Counted from the stretch's first letter, positions 27,214 to 36,316 are shown. The stretch: 64,000 nt of DNA from Cryptosporangium minutisporangium (GCF_039536245.1 NZ_BAAAYN010000014.1:1-64000); one strand, 5' to 3'. Notes: generated from the letters alone by a model not told the origin. Program-made: numbers and translations.

Positions 27214-29547
27214 TTATCCGCGTACTTCGGTCAGTTCACCGGACGACGTCCGCTGATAGATCGTGTTCCGTGAGATGAAGTAGACGAGACCGTCCGACCC
27301 GGCCGCTACCGCGTCGATGTACCGGCCGCTGACCAGCTCCCGCGCGGAGCCGCCGTTACGCAGCTCGCAGAGGCCGTACGAGCCGACGTAGAGCGCGCCG
27401 TCGTCGCCGGCCGCGAGCGTGTCCGGCCCGTTGTACACGATCTTCGACGGGCAGTCCGCCAGCGTGCCACCGCCCGCCACCTGCGTCATCTCACCGCCGA
27501 CCTGGAAGCCCCAGACCAGGCGGTGCCCGCGGTCGGCGACGTAGACGCGCCCGTCTCTGCCGACGGCGATCGACCGGATCTGTTCGAGTCCGGCGGCGGC
27601 CTCCGGAGCGTCCTCGCCGGTGTCCTCGGGCGGGTTCTGGGCGACGATGGTGAGTCCGTTGGTGCGGAGTTGACGCACGCGCGGTGCGCCGCTGCCGGAC
27701 TCGGCGATGTAGAGCTGCCCGGTGCGGCTGGTGGCGATGACGAAGAAGTTGGGCAGCGCTGCCGCCTGCGGATTCGTGAGGTCGTCGGCTTCGTCGGCGG
27801 TCGGCTCGGCACCGACCACGGTTCGGATCTTGCCGTCCGACGTCACCTGGCGGATCCGGCGCTCGGCGGTGTCGGCGATGTAGAGGCTGCCGTTCGGTCC
27901 GAGCGCCAACGACTGCGGGTAGGACAGCTGGGCGTCCTTGGCCGGGCCTCCGTCACCGCCGGAGCCGGGCTTGACCGCGGGGCCGACGCCGGCGACGACC
28001 GTCACCTGTCCGGACCGGCTGATCTTCCGCACCTGCCGGTTGGAGACGTCGCTCAGGTACAGGTCGCCGGACGGGCTGACGAGCAGGCCGCGCGGCGTGG
28101 ACGTGCGAATGGCGGGGGTGCCGTCGCCCTGGTCGGAACTCCACGGCGCGAGCACGACGAGGACCGCCGCGCCGATCACCGCCAGCGTGGCCACCCCGAT
28201 CACCCACGGACGCCGGTACCACCGACGGCGCGGTGGTCGGTCGTCGTCGTCCTCCGGTGGCAGGTCGTCCGCGGGCAGCAGGGCGTGGCGGCTGGGGTCG
28301 GCGAACGTCTCCGGACCTCGGCGGACGAGTCCCGGCCCGGTCGGCGCGCCCGCGGGATCCGGCGGCGGGGGGGCACCGACGGGTCCGGCCGGAGCACCGC
28401 CCCGCGGGATGCCGCTCACCGGAGCGCTACTGACCGGGACGCTGCTCACCGGGGCACCACTCACCGGCGCGTCACCGGTCGGAGCGCCCGTCTGCGGGGC
28501 TCCGGTCGTCGGGGCACGGGTCAGGGCGGGCGCGGCCCCGTTCGCTGTGGCCCCGTTCGCTGTGGCCCCGTTCGCTGTGGCCGCGTTCGCCGGGGCACCC
28601 GCGAGCGACGGGAGCGAAACGCTCGCCCGAGCGGTCCGCTGGGGGGTGTCGGCCGCGGCGGAACCCGCGGCCCGGCCGTGTGCGGCCTCCCGCACCCGAC
28701 CGCTCACCTGCACCGGGACGACGACCTGGTCGAGCCAGTCCGGCCCGAGCGCCCCGGCCGCGGCGTACCCCAACTCCACCGCGAATTCGAAGGCCGACCG
28801 CTGTCGCTCACCGGCGTCCTTGCTCAGCGACCGGTCGATCACCGCAGCCAGCTGCCGGGGCACGTCGGAGAGCCACGGAGCGGGGACGTTGACGTGGTGG
28901 TGCAGCAACGCGGAGAGCGGCAGGTCACGGCTGAACGGCAGCCGTCCGCTGAACAGCTCGTACAGCAGGACGCCGAGCGAGTACACGTCGGTGGCGGGAC
29001 CGAGCCGGAACCCCTGGATCCGCTCCGGCGCCGTGTAGGCCGGCGTCCCGGACGCCGCGCTGATCAACGACGCACCGTCGGAAGCCGTACCGAAACCCAC
29101 CACCTTCAGCGTGCCGTCGCTGGTGTAAATCAGATTTTCCGGGCGAACGTCGCGGTGCAGGATGCCCCGCTGGTGCACCGCGCCGAGCGCATCGGACACC
29201 GCGAGCCCCGCCCCGCACGCCTCGACGGCGGTCATTCCGGGACGTTGGTGCAGCATCGGGCCGCCGACGTGCTCCATGATCAGCAGGCACAGGCCGTCAT
29301 GTTCCACATAGTCATGAATCCGCACGATGTGCGGGTGGTCGAGCTCGGCGAGCGCCGTCGCCTCGGCGAGGAATCGATCCCGCAGCAGGGCGTCGGTGTC
29401 CCCGTCCGCCAGGACTTTGACGGCGGCCTGCCAGCCGATACGGCGGTGCCGGGCGGCGTACACGACGCCGTAGCCGCCTCGGCCGATCCGCTCGCCGACT
29501 TCGTATGCCGGTAACGCGGCGTCCAAGCGCTCGCGATTCATCAGCAT
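27214..29547 (-). CDS. Kinase-like (probable pseudokinase) membrane protein with NHL propeller
   Basis: A 777-residue protein built like the kinase at 19173-21497: kinase domain (10-270), a low-complexity linker rich in NGATANGA and APVSG-type repeats, a basic RRRWYRR stretch, one TM helix (about 500-520) and an extracellular NHL propeller. The glycine loop IGRGGYG, the AVKVL lysine and the HRDVRPEN loop are present, but the DFG motif reads V-G-F-G: residue 151 is Gly (GGT at 29095-29097) where Mg-binding Asp is expected. The sibling has TDFG. It is therefore probably catalytically weak or inactive. Start ATG 29547; the diol dehydratase genes follow 11 bases downstream on the same strand. Confidence 0.9.
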   Translation of the reverse strand: MLMNRERLDAALPAYEVGERIGRGGYGVVYAARHRRIGWQAAVKVLADGDTDALLRDRFLAEATALAELDHPHIVRIHDYVEHDGLCLLIMEHVGGPMLHQRPGMTAVEACGAGLAVSDALGAVHQRGILHRDVRPENLIYTSDGTLKVVGFGTASDGASLISAASGTPAYTAPERIQGFRLGPATDVYSLGVLLYELFSGRLPFSRDLPLSALLHHHVNVPAPWLSDVPRQLAAVIDRSLSKDAGERQRSAFEFAVELGYAAAGALGPDWLDQVVVPVQVSGRVREAAHGRAAGSAAADTPQRTARASVSLPSLAGAPANAATANGATANGATANGAAPALTRAPTTGAPQTGAPTGDAPVSGAPVSSVPVSSAPVSGIPRGGAPAGPVGAPPPPDPAGAPTGPGLVRRGPETFADPSRHALLPADDLPPEDDDDRPPRRRWYRRPWVIGVATLAVIGAAVLVVLAPWSSDQGDGTPAIRTSTPRGLLVSPSGDLYLSDVSNRQVRKISRSGQVTVVAGVGPAVKPGSGGDGGPAKDAQLSYPQSLALGPNGSLYIADTAERRIRQVTSDGKIRTVVGAEPTADEADDLTNPQAAALPNFFVIATSRTGQLYIAESGSGAPRVRQLRTNGLTIVAQNPPEDTGEDAPEAAAGLEQIRSIAVGRDGRVYVADRGHRLVWGFQVGGEMTQVAGGGTLADCPSKIVYNGPDTLAAGDDGALYVGSYGLCELRNGGSARELVSGRYIDAVAAGSDGLVYFISRNTIYQRTSSGELTEVRG

Positions 29548-29646
29548 GGTCCACGTCCGTCCCGTTACTCGGGCCCCGCAGCCGAAGCGGTTGGTACGAA
29601 CGCGATTCTGCCGAGCTAGGGGGACTAGGGGGAATTGGCGCCGGAA

Positions 29647-29652
29647 AGTATA
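29647..29652 (-). promoter_or_regulatory. TATACT -10-like element upstream of the pseudokinase/diol dehydratase run
   Basis: On the minus strand CCTATACTTT gives a near-consensus -10 box 100 bases before the start at 29547, in an AT-richer patch. No convincing -35 is seen. The 179-base gap holds no gene. Confidence 0.35.
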
Positions 29653-29726
29653 GGTAGATGCCGACCGATTCGGTAACTCTTCTCCTCTGTGGCGGTCACA
29701 CAAAGTCCCCCGAACGGCCAATGTGT

Positions 29727-30161
29727 TCATGGTGCGGAATCCGTAGGAGCCGAGTAGGGCCACTTGTCAGCGGCGGCCTTCGCACACGCCACGTCCTGCT
29801 CGACGGTTCCCCCGCTGACGCCGACACCACCGACCACGCGACCGCCCGACCAGAGCGGCTTGCCGCCGCCGAAGCAGACGTAGCGGCCACCCGCCGCCGA
29901 CGCGAGGCCCTGCAGGGGTCCGCCCGGTCCGGCGAGGACGCCGAGCACGTCGGTCGCGACCCGGTGGGCGACCGCGGTGTAGGCCTTGTCGACGGCGAGC
30001 GTGGGGCCGGCGATCTCGGCGCCGTCCATCCGGACGAACGCGACCAGGTTGCCGCCGCCGTCCACGACCGCGACCGAGACCAGCGCACCGACGTCCCTCG
30101 CGCACGCCAGCGACGCAGCGCAGAGGAGCAGGGCGGTGTCCAGATCCGGCGCCTCGCTCAT
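29727..30161 (-). CDS. GlcG/HbpS-family (DUF336) protein
   Basis: A 144-residue member of the GlcG/HbpS family of small alpha/beta proteins, some of which bind haem or cobalamin-like ligands. Family features are ACARDVGALVSVAVVDGGGNLVAFVRMDGA, AVDKAYTAVAHRV, FGGGKPLW and a GGVGVSGGTVEQDVACAKAA end. The start is ATG 30161, overlapping the amidase stop by ATGA, so it is co-translated with the amidase. The longer open frame to 30470 is antisense-like extension. The exact function is unknown; in catabolic operons the family is often an accessory protein. Confidence 0.85.
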   Translation of the reverse strand: MSEAPDLDTALLLCAASLACARDVGALVSVAVVDGGGNLVAFVRMDGAEIAGPTLAVDKAYTAVAHRVATDVLGVLAGPGGPLQGLASAAGGRYVCFGGGKPLWSGGRVVGGVGVSGGTVEQDVACAKAAADKWPYSAPTDSAP

Positions 30162-31183
30162 GACTGTTCTGCGCGCCAGGCGGCGCCGATCGCCCGGAGC
30201 CGGGCGTGCACGCCGCCCATCGCGGTGACGCCGGGCAGCGCGTACTTGGGGAGCTTCGCCGTCATCGTGTAGACCACGTCGACGACGTTCGCGACCGGCG
30301 TCAGCGTGGCCTGCGAGACGAGTTGGTAGGCGTCGAGCGCGCTCAGGCCCGATTCGGTCGCGACCCAGCCGACCAACTCGCTGTGGGCGATCCGGAACGC
30401 GTCCTCCAGCGGCTTGGTGGAGCCGGTCGTGATCAGGTAGTCGTCGCTCTCGATCCGCGGCCAGCGGCACGGGTGTCCTTTGACGACGTCGACGACGAGC
30501 GCGGTGTCCATCGCGGTCTCGACCGCCACCCCGCAGGTCTCCCCCTCCCCCTGCCTGGCGTGACCGTCGCCGAAGCTGAACAGCGCCCCCTCGACGTTGA
30601 CCGGCAGGTAACAGGTGACGCCGGCGCGCATCTCCGGGGTGTCCATGTTGCCGCCCCAGTCGCCCGGTGCCAGCGAGTTGCGCACCTCGCCGAGTGCGGG
30701 CGCCACCCCGACCGTGCCGTGCATCGGGTCGAGCGGCAGGTCGACGGTGAAGTTCGAGTCCAGCGCCCGGTAGCGCACGGTGCGCGCGACGGTGTCGAGG
30801 TCGTAGACCCAGGTGCGCTCGGGTAGGGCCGCGTGCAGCAGGGGCGTCACCGGCGTCGCGGTCAGCGCACCGAAGAACGGCACGGTGGTGCTGACGCCCC
30901 AGGTCTCCCGGGGCTCGATCGAGATGAAGTGCACGGCGAGCGTGTCACCGGGCTCGGCGCCCTCGATGTAGAACGGACCGGTCTGGGGGTTGAGGTAGCG
31001 CGGGTCGCACAGCTCCGAGGGACGGTCGTCGACCGACCGGACGACGCCCGCGAAGCAGTCCCGCGTCCAGGTCGTGAGCACGGTGCCGGGGCGGATCGAC
31101 GCGACCGGGGCCGCACCGCCGAAGGTGTAGACCAGGCGCGCCGGATCGGTGTCCGGGTCGGGTTGGAAGTCGAACGTCAGCAC
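30158..31183 (-). CDS. Acetamidase/formamidase family amidase
   Basis: A 341-residue FmdA/AmdA-family amidase that releases ammonia from short amides. Typical parts are VLTTWTRDCFAG, LNPQTGPFYIEGAEPGDTLAVHF, the GDWGGNMDTPEM motif, VEGALFSFGDGHARQGEGE (metal-binding Asp/His) and SDDYLITTGSTKPLEDA. The start is GTG 31183 with GGAGGGGG five bases upstream. A strong hairpin sits between it and the permease gene, and GlcG is coupled downstream. Together with permease and GlcG it looks like a nitrogen-scavenging unit; the natural amide is unknown. Confidence 0.92.
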   Translation of the reverse strand: MLTFDFQPDPDTDPARLVYTFGGAAPVASIRPGTVLTTWTRDCFAGVVRSVDDRPSELCDPRYLNPQTGPFYIEGAEPGDTLAVHFISIEPRETWGVSTTVPFFGALTATPVTPLLHAALPERTWVYDLDTVARTVRYRALDSNFTVDLPLDPMHGTVGVAPALGEVRNSLAPGDWGGNMDTPEMRAGVTCYLPVNVEGALFSFGDGHARQGEGETCGVAVETAMDTALVVDVVKGHPCRWPRIESDDYLITTGSTKPLEDAFRIAHSELVGWVATESGLSALDAYQLVSQATLTPVANVVDVVYTMTAKLPKYALPGVTAMGGVHARLRAIGAAWRAEQS

Positions 31184-31199
31184 CGTTCCCCCTCCGTCC

Positions 31200-31252
31200 G
31201 TGAAGACCTACGTGGGTCCCCTACGTGGGTCATAGCCCACGTAGGTCTTCAC
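31200..31252 (-). promoter_or_regulatory. 17-bp hairpin with an alternative competing pairing, upstream of amidase
   Basis: The arms 31200-31216 and 31236-31252 are exact complements. The loop contains another copy of the same 10-base core (31220-31229), so the 5' arm on the minus strand can pair either with the nearer copy (10-bp stem) or the farther one (17-bp stem). The structure ends 16 bases before the amidase GTG and follows the permease stop by about 10 bases. It could be an intercistronic terminator/attenuator or a multi-copy operator. Confidence 0.65.
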
Positions 31253-31261
31253 AACAAGAAC

Positions 31262-32857
31262 TCAGCGCTCGTGCGACTCGGACATCACGGTGGAGCCGAT
31301 CCGCTCGAACCGCTCCGGGCTGCGGTACTTCAGCACCAGGGCGCCGAGCACGCCGAGAACACCGACGCCCAGCACGATGTAGGGCGTCGCCTTGAACACC
31401 GGGCTGCCCGCGGCCGCACCCGCCGCGAAGTCGATGTTGCTGAACAGCAGGTAGACGACGTAGAGCATGCCGATCGCCCCGATCAGCGGCGCCAGGAACG
31501 TCCGCCACCAGCTCGCGGTCTCCGGGTGCTTCTTGCGGACGTGGAAGTACCAGATCACCGCGACCGAGCAGATCGACTGAACGATCAACAGCGCCATCGT
31601 GCCCATCAGAGCCATCAGGCCGTACTGGTGGATGTAGGCGACGTCCGGCGCGGCGTCGGTCGGCTTCTGCAGGAAGAAGAAGCCGAGCGTGATCACCAGC
31701 ACGATTCCGCTCTGGACGATCGACGCGATGTGCGGCGACCCGTGCTTGCCGTGGGTGGAGCCGAGCGTCCGTTGCAGCCGGCTGGAGACGCCGTCGCGGC
31801 CGAGCGCGTACAGGTAACGGGACGCGGCGTTGTGGAACGCCAGCGCGCAGGCGAACGATCCGGTGACGACCAGGACCAGGTAGACGTCCTTCACCCAGCC
31901 GGCCAGGTACCGGTCGGTGATGCCGTAGAAGAGGTCGAACGGGTTGCCGGTACTACCCCGGGAGATCGCGATCGCGTTGTCGAGCCCGTTGCCGGCGATC
32001 GCCATCCAGGAGACGAAGACGTAGAACAGGCCGAGCCCGATCACCGCGATCATCGTGGCCCGCGGCACGATCTTCTTCGGGTCCTTGGACTCCTCGCCGT
32101 AGACCGCGGTGGTCTCGAAGCCGACCCACGACCAGAACGCGAAGAACAGACCGATCGCGGCGCTGCCGGTGATCGCCGCCTGCGGGTCGCTCGCGACCGC
32201 GGAGAACGCGTTGGCCGGGTTGAGTGCGCCGGTCTCCAGACCGGTCGGTCCGCCGCCGCGCACCAGGATCGCGATCGCCAGCGCGGCCAGGATGATCACC
32301 TCGGCGACGAGGAAGACGCCGAGCACCTTGCCGGAGAGCGAGATCTCGAAGTACCCGAGCGCGGCGATGATCGCGATCCCGATCAGCGCGTAGACCAGCC
32401 AGCTGATCTCCGGGCCGCCGAAGTTCTCGATCGTGCTCTTGGTGAACGACGCCAGGATGCCGATCAGCGACGCCTCGAACACGACGTACGCGAGCGTCGC
32501 CATCAGACCGGCGCCCATTCCCCAGACCTTGCCGAGGCCGTGGGAGATGAAGCCGTAGAACGCACCGGTGGTGGTGATGTGCTTGGCCATCGTGACGTAG
32601 CCGATCGCGAAGATCGTCAGGATCACGGTGGCGAAGAAGAAGCCGGCCGGGGCTCCGATGCCGTTGCCGAAACCGATCGCGATCGGCACGTTGCCGGTCA
32701 TCGCGGTGATCGGCGCGGCGTTGGCCAGCGCGATGAAGAGCACGGCCCAGAGCCCGATCGTGCCGGGCTTGAGGCGGTGCACCTCGTGCGGCGCCAACCC
32801 CTCGGTCTCGGCCGCGACGGTGGTGTTCACCGCACCGTCGTCCTTGGTGGTACTCAC
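31262..32857 (-). CDS. APC-superfamily amino acid/amine permease
   Basis: A 531-residue inner-membrane transporter with about 12-14 hydrophobic segments. The first TM region has LKPGTIGLWAVLFIALANAAPITAMTGNVP and later FFAFWSWVGFETTAVYGEESKDPKKIVPRA, a hallmark of APC permeases (the FE/E-E motif of TM6), and AFHNAASRYLYALGRDGV. The start is GTG 32857 with AGGAAGGG about ten bases upstream; the frame extends to 33058 without plausible protein. It is divergent from an aminotransferase-kinase-SDR-GntR set, so its substrate may be an amino alcohol or amino acid. Confidence 0.9.
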   Translation of the reverse strand: MSTTKDDGAVNTTVAAETEGLAPHEVHRLKPGTIGLWAVLFIALANAAPITAMTGNVPIAIGFGNGIGAPAGFFFATVILTIFAIGYVTMAKHITTTGAFYGFISHGLGKVWGMGAGLMATLAYVVFEASLIGILASFTKSTIENFGGPEISWLVYALIGIAIIAALGYFEISLSGKVLGVFLVAEVIILAALAIAILVRGGGPTGLETGALNPANAFSAVASDPQAAITGSAAIGLFFAFWSWVGFETTAVYGEESKDPKKIVPRATMIAVIGLGLFYVFVSWMAIAGNGLDNAIAISRGSTGNPFDLFYGITDRYLAGWVKDVYLVLVVTGSFACALAFHNAASRYLYALGRDGVSSRLQRTLGSTHGKHGSPHIASIVQSGIVLVITLGFFFLQKPTDAAPDVAYIHQYGLMALMGTMALLIVQSICSVAVIWYFHVRKKHPETASWWRTFLAPLIGAIGMLYVVYLLFSNIDFAAGAAAGSPVFKATPYIVLGVGVLGVLGALVLKYRSPERFERIGSTVMSESHER

Positions 32858-33167
32858 AGGCCCACGCCCTTCCTGACAGCGCGAAGTAACGGGATGTTCG
32901 TCAGGGGCGCGACGCCGCGTCCGGAATTGGTTCGCAAAAAACTGCGGGGATTTGGTACCGAACCGGCAAGCCGCCGTCACAGCACGGGGGGATAGTGGCA
33001 CCACGCAGACCCGCCGATCAATATCCGGCCGGTTACGGTCTCGTTTCCGAGCAACCATTTGACGAAACGGTCGGACCAGGTCTAGTTGTTGGGCCTACCG
33101 TTGGGCGTTAGCTCGACGTACCGCAGTGCCGCGGATGCCCCCGGACCCCGGCGCGGAAGGTCAGTAG
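32858..33167. promoter_or_regulatory. Divergent control region, permease / aminotransferase
   Basis: These 310 bases hold no gene. They are AT-richer than their flanks in two stretches (GGAATTGGTTCGCAAAAAAC at about 32922 and ATCAATATCC at 33018). GTTAC-n6-GTTTC at 33032-33047 reads GAAAC-n6-GTAAC on the other strand, an 11-bp periodic pair like half of a GlnR box. The GntR regulator downstream is another candidate to act here. Confidence 0.35.
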
Positions 33168-34484
33168 ATGACCGTTCAACCCGACCAGACCACCGACCGT
33201 GTCGCCGAACTGGCGGCCGCACTGTCCACCGGCGGCTTCCCCTGGGCCTCCAAGGACGCGATGCTCAGCGCCTCGGAGGCGTACTGGAACCCGGGCAAGA
33301 CCCGGTTCTGGATCGACGAGGGCGTTCCGCTGGTGATCGACCGGCGCGAGGGCTACCACCTGCACGACGTCGCCGGGCACACGTTGATCGACGTCCACCT
33401 CAACGGCGGGACGTACAACCTCGGGCACCGCAATCCCGACGTGGTGGCCGCGGTGACCCGCGCGCTCGACCGGTTCGACGTCGGCAACCACCACTTCCCG
33501 TCGCTGGCCCGGACCGCGCTGGCGGAGGCCCTGATCCGCACCGCGCCACCCGGGCTCGCCAAGGTCGTCTACGGCAGCGGCGGCGGCGAGGCCGTCGACA
33601 TCGCGATCAAGTCCGCACGGCACGCCACCAAGCGGCGCAAGATCGTGTCGATCGTCAAGGCCTACCACGGCCACACCGGGCTCGCGGTGGGCACCGGCGA
33701 CGACCGGTTCTCCCGGATGTTCCTCGCCGACCAGCCGGCCGACTTCCCCCACGTCGAGTTCAACGACCTCGGCGCGATGGCGGACGCCCTGCGCGGTGAC
33801 GACGTCGCCGCGGTGATCATGGAGACGATCCCGGCCACGTACGGCTTCCCGATGCCGGCACCCGGTTACCTCGCCGCGGTCAAGCGGCTCTGCGAGGAGC
33901 ACGGCACGCTCTACATCGCCGACGAGGTGCAGACCGGGCTGGGGCGCACCGGTGAGCTCTGGGGCATCACCAAGCACCACGTCGAGCCGGACCTGCTGAT
34001 CACCGGCAAGGGGCTGTCCGGCGGGATCTACCCGGTCACCGCGGTGCTGGCCAGCGACCGGGCAGCGGCCTGGCTCGACGAGGACGGCTTCGGGCACATC
34101 TCCACCTTCGGCGGCGCCGAGCTGGGATGCGTCGCGGCGCTCACCGCCCTGGACCTGACGCTCCGCCGCTCGACCCGGGAGAACGTCGCGGCGCTCACCG
34201 AGCTGTTCGCCGACGGGCTGGCGTCGATCCGGGCGGAGTTCCCGGACTGGCTGGTCGGGATCCGCCAGGACGGACTGGTCATCGGCCTGGAATTCGCGCA
34301 CTCCGAAGGCGCAAAGCACGTGATGCGGCGCCTCTACCAGGGCGGCGTCTGGGCAATCTTCTCCACGTTGGACCCGCGGGTGCTGCAGTACAAACCGGGC
34401 CTGCTGGTGACGCCGGAGCTCGCCGCGGACATCCTGGAGCACACCCGCACCGCCGTGCGGCTCTCCCGGGACGACGTCCGGTGA
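33168..34484 (+). CDS. Class III PLP-dependent aminotransferase / possible phospho-lyase
   Basis: A 438-residue fold-type I PLP enzyme of class III. Signature parts are GGTYNLGHRNPDVVAAV, YGSGGGEAVDIAIKSAR, IVKAYHGHTG, the PLP-Asp motif LYIADEVQTGLGRTG and the Schiff-base lysine in LITGKGLSGG. The start is ATG 33168, preceded by GGAAGG. Its stop overlaps the next gene's GTG. Pairing of this family with an APH-type kinase is known in ethanolamine-phosphate, hydroxylysine-phosphate and 1-amino-2-propanol-phosphate lyase systems, so elimination of phosphate and ammonia rather than transamination is a real option. Confidence 0.9.
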   Translation: MTVQPDQTTDRVAELAAALSTGGFPWASKDAMLSASEAYWNPGKTRFWIDEGVPLVIDRREGYHLHDVAGHTLIDVHLNGGTYNLGHRNPDVVAAVTRALDRFDVGNHHFPSLARTALAEALIRTAPPGLAKVVYGSGGGEAVDIAIKSARHATKRRKIVSIVKAYHGHTGLAVGTGDDRFSRMFLADQPADFPHVEFNDLGAMADALRGDDVAAVIMETIPATYGFPMPAPGYLAAVKRLCEEHGTLYIADEVQTGLGRTGELWGITKHHVEPDLLITGKGLSGGIYPVTAVLASDRAAAWLDEDGFGHISTFGGAELGCVAALTALDLTLRRSTRENVAALTELFADGLASIRAEFPDWLVGIRQDGLVIGLEFAHSEGAKHVMRRLYQGGVWAIFSTLDPRVLQYKPGLLVTPELAADILEHTRTAVRLSRDDVR

Positions 34485-35458
34485 TCGCGGAGGCGGCAGT
34501 CGCTCGGTACGGGTGCTCCCCGGGCACCACCGTCGAGCTGCTCAACGTCTCGGAGAACGAGACCTACCTCGTCCGCGACCCGGCGAACGACGCGGCCACC
34601 GTGCTGCGGGTGCACCGTCTCGGCTACCACCCGCCCGGCGCGATCCCGTCCGAGCTGGCGTGGCTCGACGCGCTCCGCACCGAGGCCGGCATCCGCACGC
34701 CGCGGGTTCTACCCGCCACCGACGGCTCGCGGGTCGTCACGGTCGCTGATCCAGCCGGCGGCACACCCCGCGACTGCGTGCTGTTCGAGTTCTTGCCCGG
34801 CCTGGAGCCCGCCGAAGACGACCTGGTCACCGACTTCGAACCGCTCGGCGCGCTCACCGCACGGATGCACCAGCACGCCCGCACCTGGCGACGCCCGTCC
34901 GGGTTCGTCCGCTTCCACTGGGACGCCGACGCCGCGTTCGGCACGCCCGACGGCCCGGGCCGCTGGGGTTCGTGGCGGGCGGCACCCGGCATCGGGCCCG
35001 CCGAAGCCCACGTGCTCGCGCGGTTGGAGTCGACGCTGCGCGACCGGCTGGGCCGGTTCGGCACCGGCCCGGAGCGGTACGGGCTCATCCACGCCGACCT
35101 CCGGCTGGCGAACCTGCTGGTCTCCGACGGAGACGCGGGGCGCGTGGTCAGCGTCATCGACTTCGACGACTGCGGGTTCGGTTGGTACCTCTACGACCTC
35201 GGCGCGGCGCTGAGTTTCGTCGAGCACCTACCCGAGGTGCCGGAGGTCATCGACGCGTGGGCGCGCGGCTACCGCTCGGTCGCTCCGCTGTCCGCCGAGG
35301 ACGAGGCCGAGCTCTGGACGTTCGTCCTGTTCCGCCGCTTGCTGCTGGTGGCGTGGATCGGCTCGCACGCCGATGTGGACACCGCAGCCGAACTCGGAGC
35401 CGACTACTGCCGCGGCAGCTGCGATCTGGCCGAGCAGTACCTCTCCACCCACACCTGA
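34481..35458 (+). CDS. APH-family small-molecule kinase (amino-alcohol kinase candidate)
   Basis: A 325-residue protein with the aminoglycoside phosphotransferase/SrkA-like fold. It shows the catalytic loop GLIHADLRLANLLV and the metal-binding VIDFDDCGFGWYLYDLG, plus an N-lobe stretch NVSENETYLVRDP. The start is GTG 34481 inside the overlap GTGA with the aminotransferase. Antibiotic resistance is unlikely in this context; phosphorylation of a small amino alcohol (for example 1-amino-2-propanol) whose product is used by the coupled PLP enzyme is the inferred role. Confidence 0.87.
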   Translation: MIAEAAVARYGCSPGTTVELLNVSENETYLVRDPANDAATVLRVHRLGYHPPGAIPSELAWLDALRTEAGIRTPRVLPATDGSRVVTVADPAGGTPRDCVLFEFLPGLEPAEDDLVTDFEPLGALTARMHQHARTWRRPSGFVRFHWDADAAFGTPDGPGRWGSWRAAPGIGPAEAHVLARLESTLRDRLGRFGTGPERYGLIHADLRLANLLVSDGDAGRVVSVIDFDDCGFGWYLYDLGAALSFVEHLPEVPEVIDAWARGYRSVAPLSAEDEAELWTFVLFRRLLLVAWIGSHADVDTAAELGADYCRGSCDLAEQYLSTHT

Positions 35459-35545
35459 ACCCCACCGCCGCGCAGCCGTGCACAGTTTTCGCCCCTGGGA
35501 CGGGGACGAACGTGCACGCCCTCGGCGGCTTCGAAGGAGATCACG

Positions 35546-36316
35546 ATGTTCACTTCGCTGGCAGGCAGATCCGTGGTCGTGACCGGCGGGTCACGAGGGA
35601 TCGGCAAGGGAATCGCGCGGGTGTTCGCGAACGCCGGTGCTTCGGTACTGATCGTCGGCCGCAACCTCGAGGGCGCGAAGGCCGCCGCGGACGAACTCGG
35701 CGGAACGGTGTCGGCGATCGCCGCCGACATCGCCACGGCGGACGGCTGCCGGAGGGTCGCCGCGGCCGCGGTCGAGCGGCACGGCGGCATCGACGTCCTC
35801 TGCGCCAACGCCGGCATCTTCCCCGACCGCAAGCTCGCCGACCTCACCGAGGCCGACGTCGACGAGGTCTTCGGGACGAACGTCAAGGGCACGATCTTCG
35901 CGGTCCAGGCCTGCACGCCCGCGCTGGCCGCGTCCGGGCACGGACGGGTGATCCTCACGTCGTCGATCACCGGGCCGATCACCGGCTACCCCGGCTGGTC
36001 GCACTACGGCGCCAGCAAAGCCGCTCAGCTGGGTTTCCTCCGGACCGCCGCACTGGAACTCGCACCGGCGCGGATCACCGTGAACGCGGTCCTTCCCGGC
36101 AACGTCCTCACCGAGGGACTGGTCGACCTCGGCCAGGACTACCTCCGGACGATGGAGGCCTCGATCCCGCTGGGACGGCTCGGGGCGGTCGAGGAGATCG
36201 GCAACGCGTGCCTGTTCCTGGCCACGGACGAGGCGGCCTACATCACCGGCCAGACGCTCGTCGTCGACGGTGGGCAGACGTTGCCCGAGTCGCTGGACGC
36301 GATCGTCACCGCTTGA
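35546..36316 (+). CDS. Short-chain dehydrogenase/reductase (FabG-like)
   Basis: A 256-residue classical SDR. The NAD(P)-binding [12 protein letters not shown] is at 13-24, CANAGIF in the middle, the catalytic Ser in [13 protein letters not shown] with Tyr and Lys, and GGQTLPESL at the C-terminus. The start is ATG 35546 with GAAGGAGAT upstream. Although annotated FabG-like, its position behind an aminotransferase-kinase pair suggests an alcohol/ketone conversion such as aminoacetone to 1-amino-2-propanol; that is inference. Confidence 0.9.
   Translation: MFTSLAGRSVVVTGGSRGIGKGIARVFANAGASVLIVGRNLEGAKAAADELGGTVSAIAADIATADGCRRVAAAAVERHGGIDVLCANAGIFPDRKLADLTEADVDEVFGTNVKGTIFAVQACTPALAASGHGRVILTSSITGPITGYPGWSHYGASKAAQLGFLRTAALELAPARITVNAVLPGNVLTEGLVDLGQDYLRTMEASIPLGRLGAVEEIGNACLFLATDEAAYITGQTLVVDGGQTLPESLDAIVTA

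Noticed and set aside
30833-32995. 720-residue rightward ORF
   Set aside because: It is antisense to the permease and amidase genes; its Arg/His/Asp-rich repetitive composition is typical of shadow frames in GC-rich DNA.
34481-35458. Aminoglycoside resistance gene
   Set aside because: It has the APH fold, but coupling to a class III PLP enzyme and the catabolic context point to a metabolic kinase.
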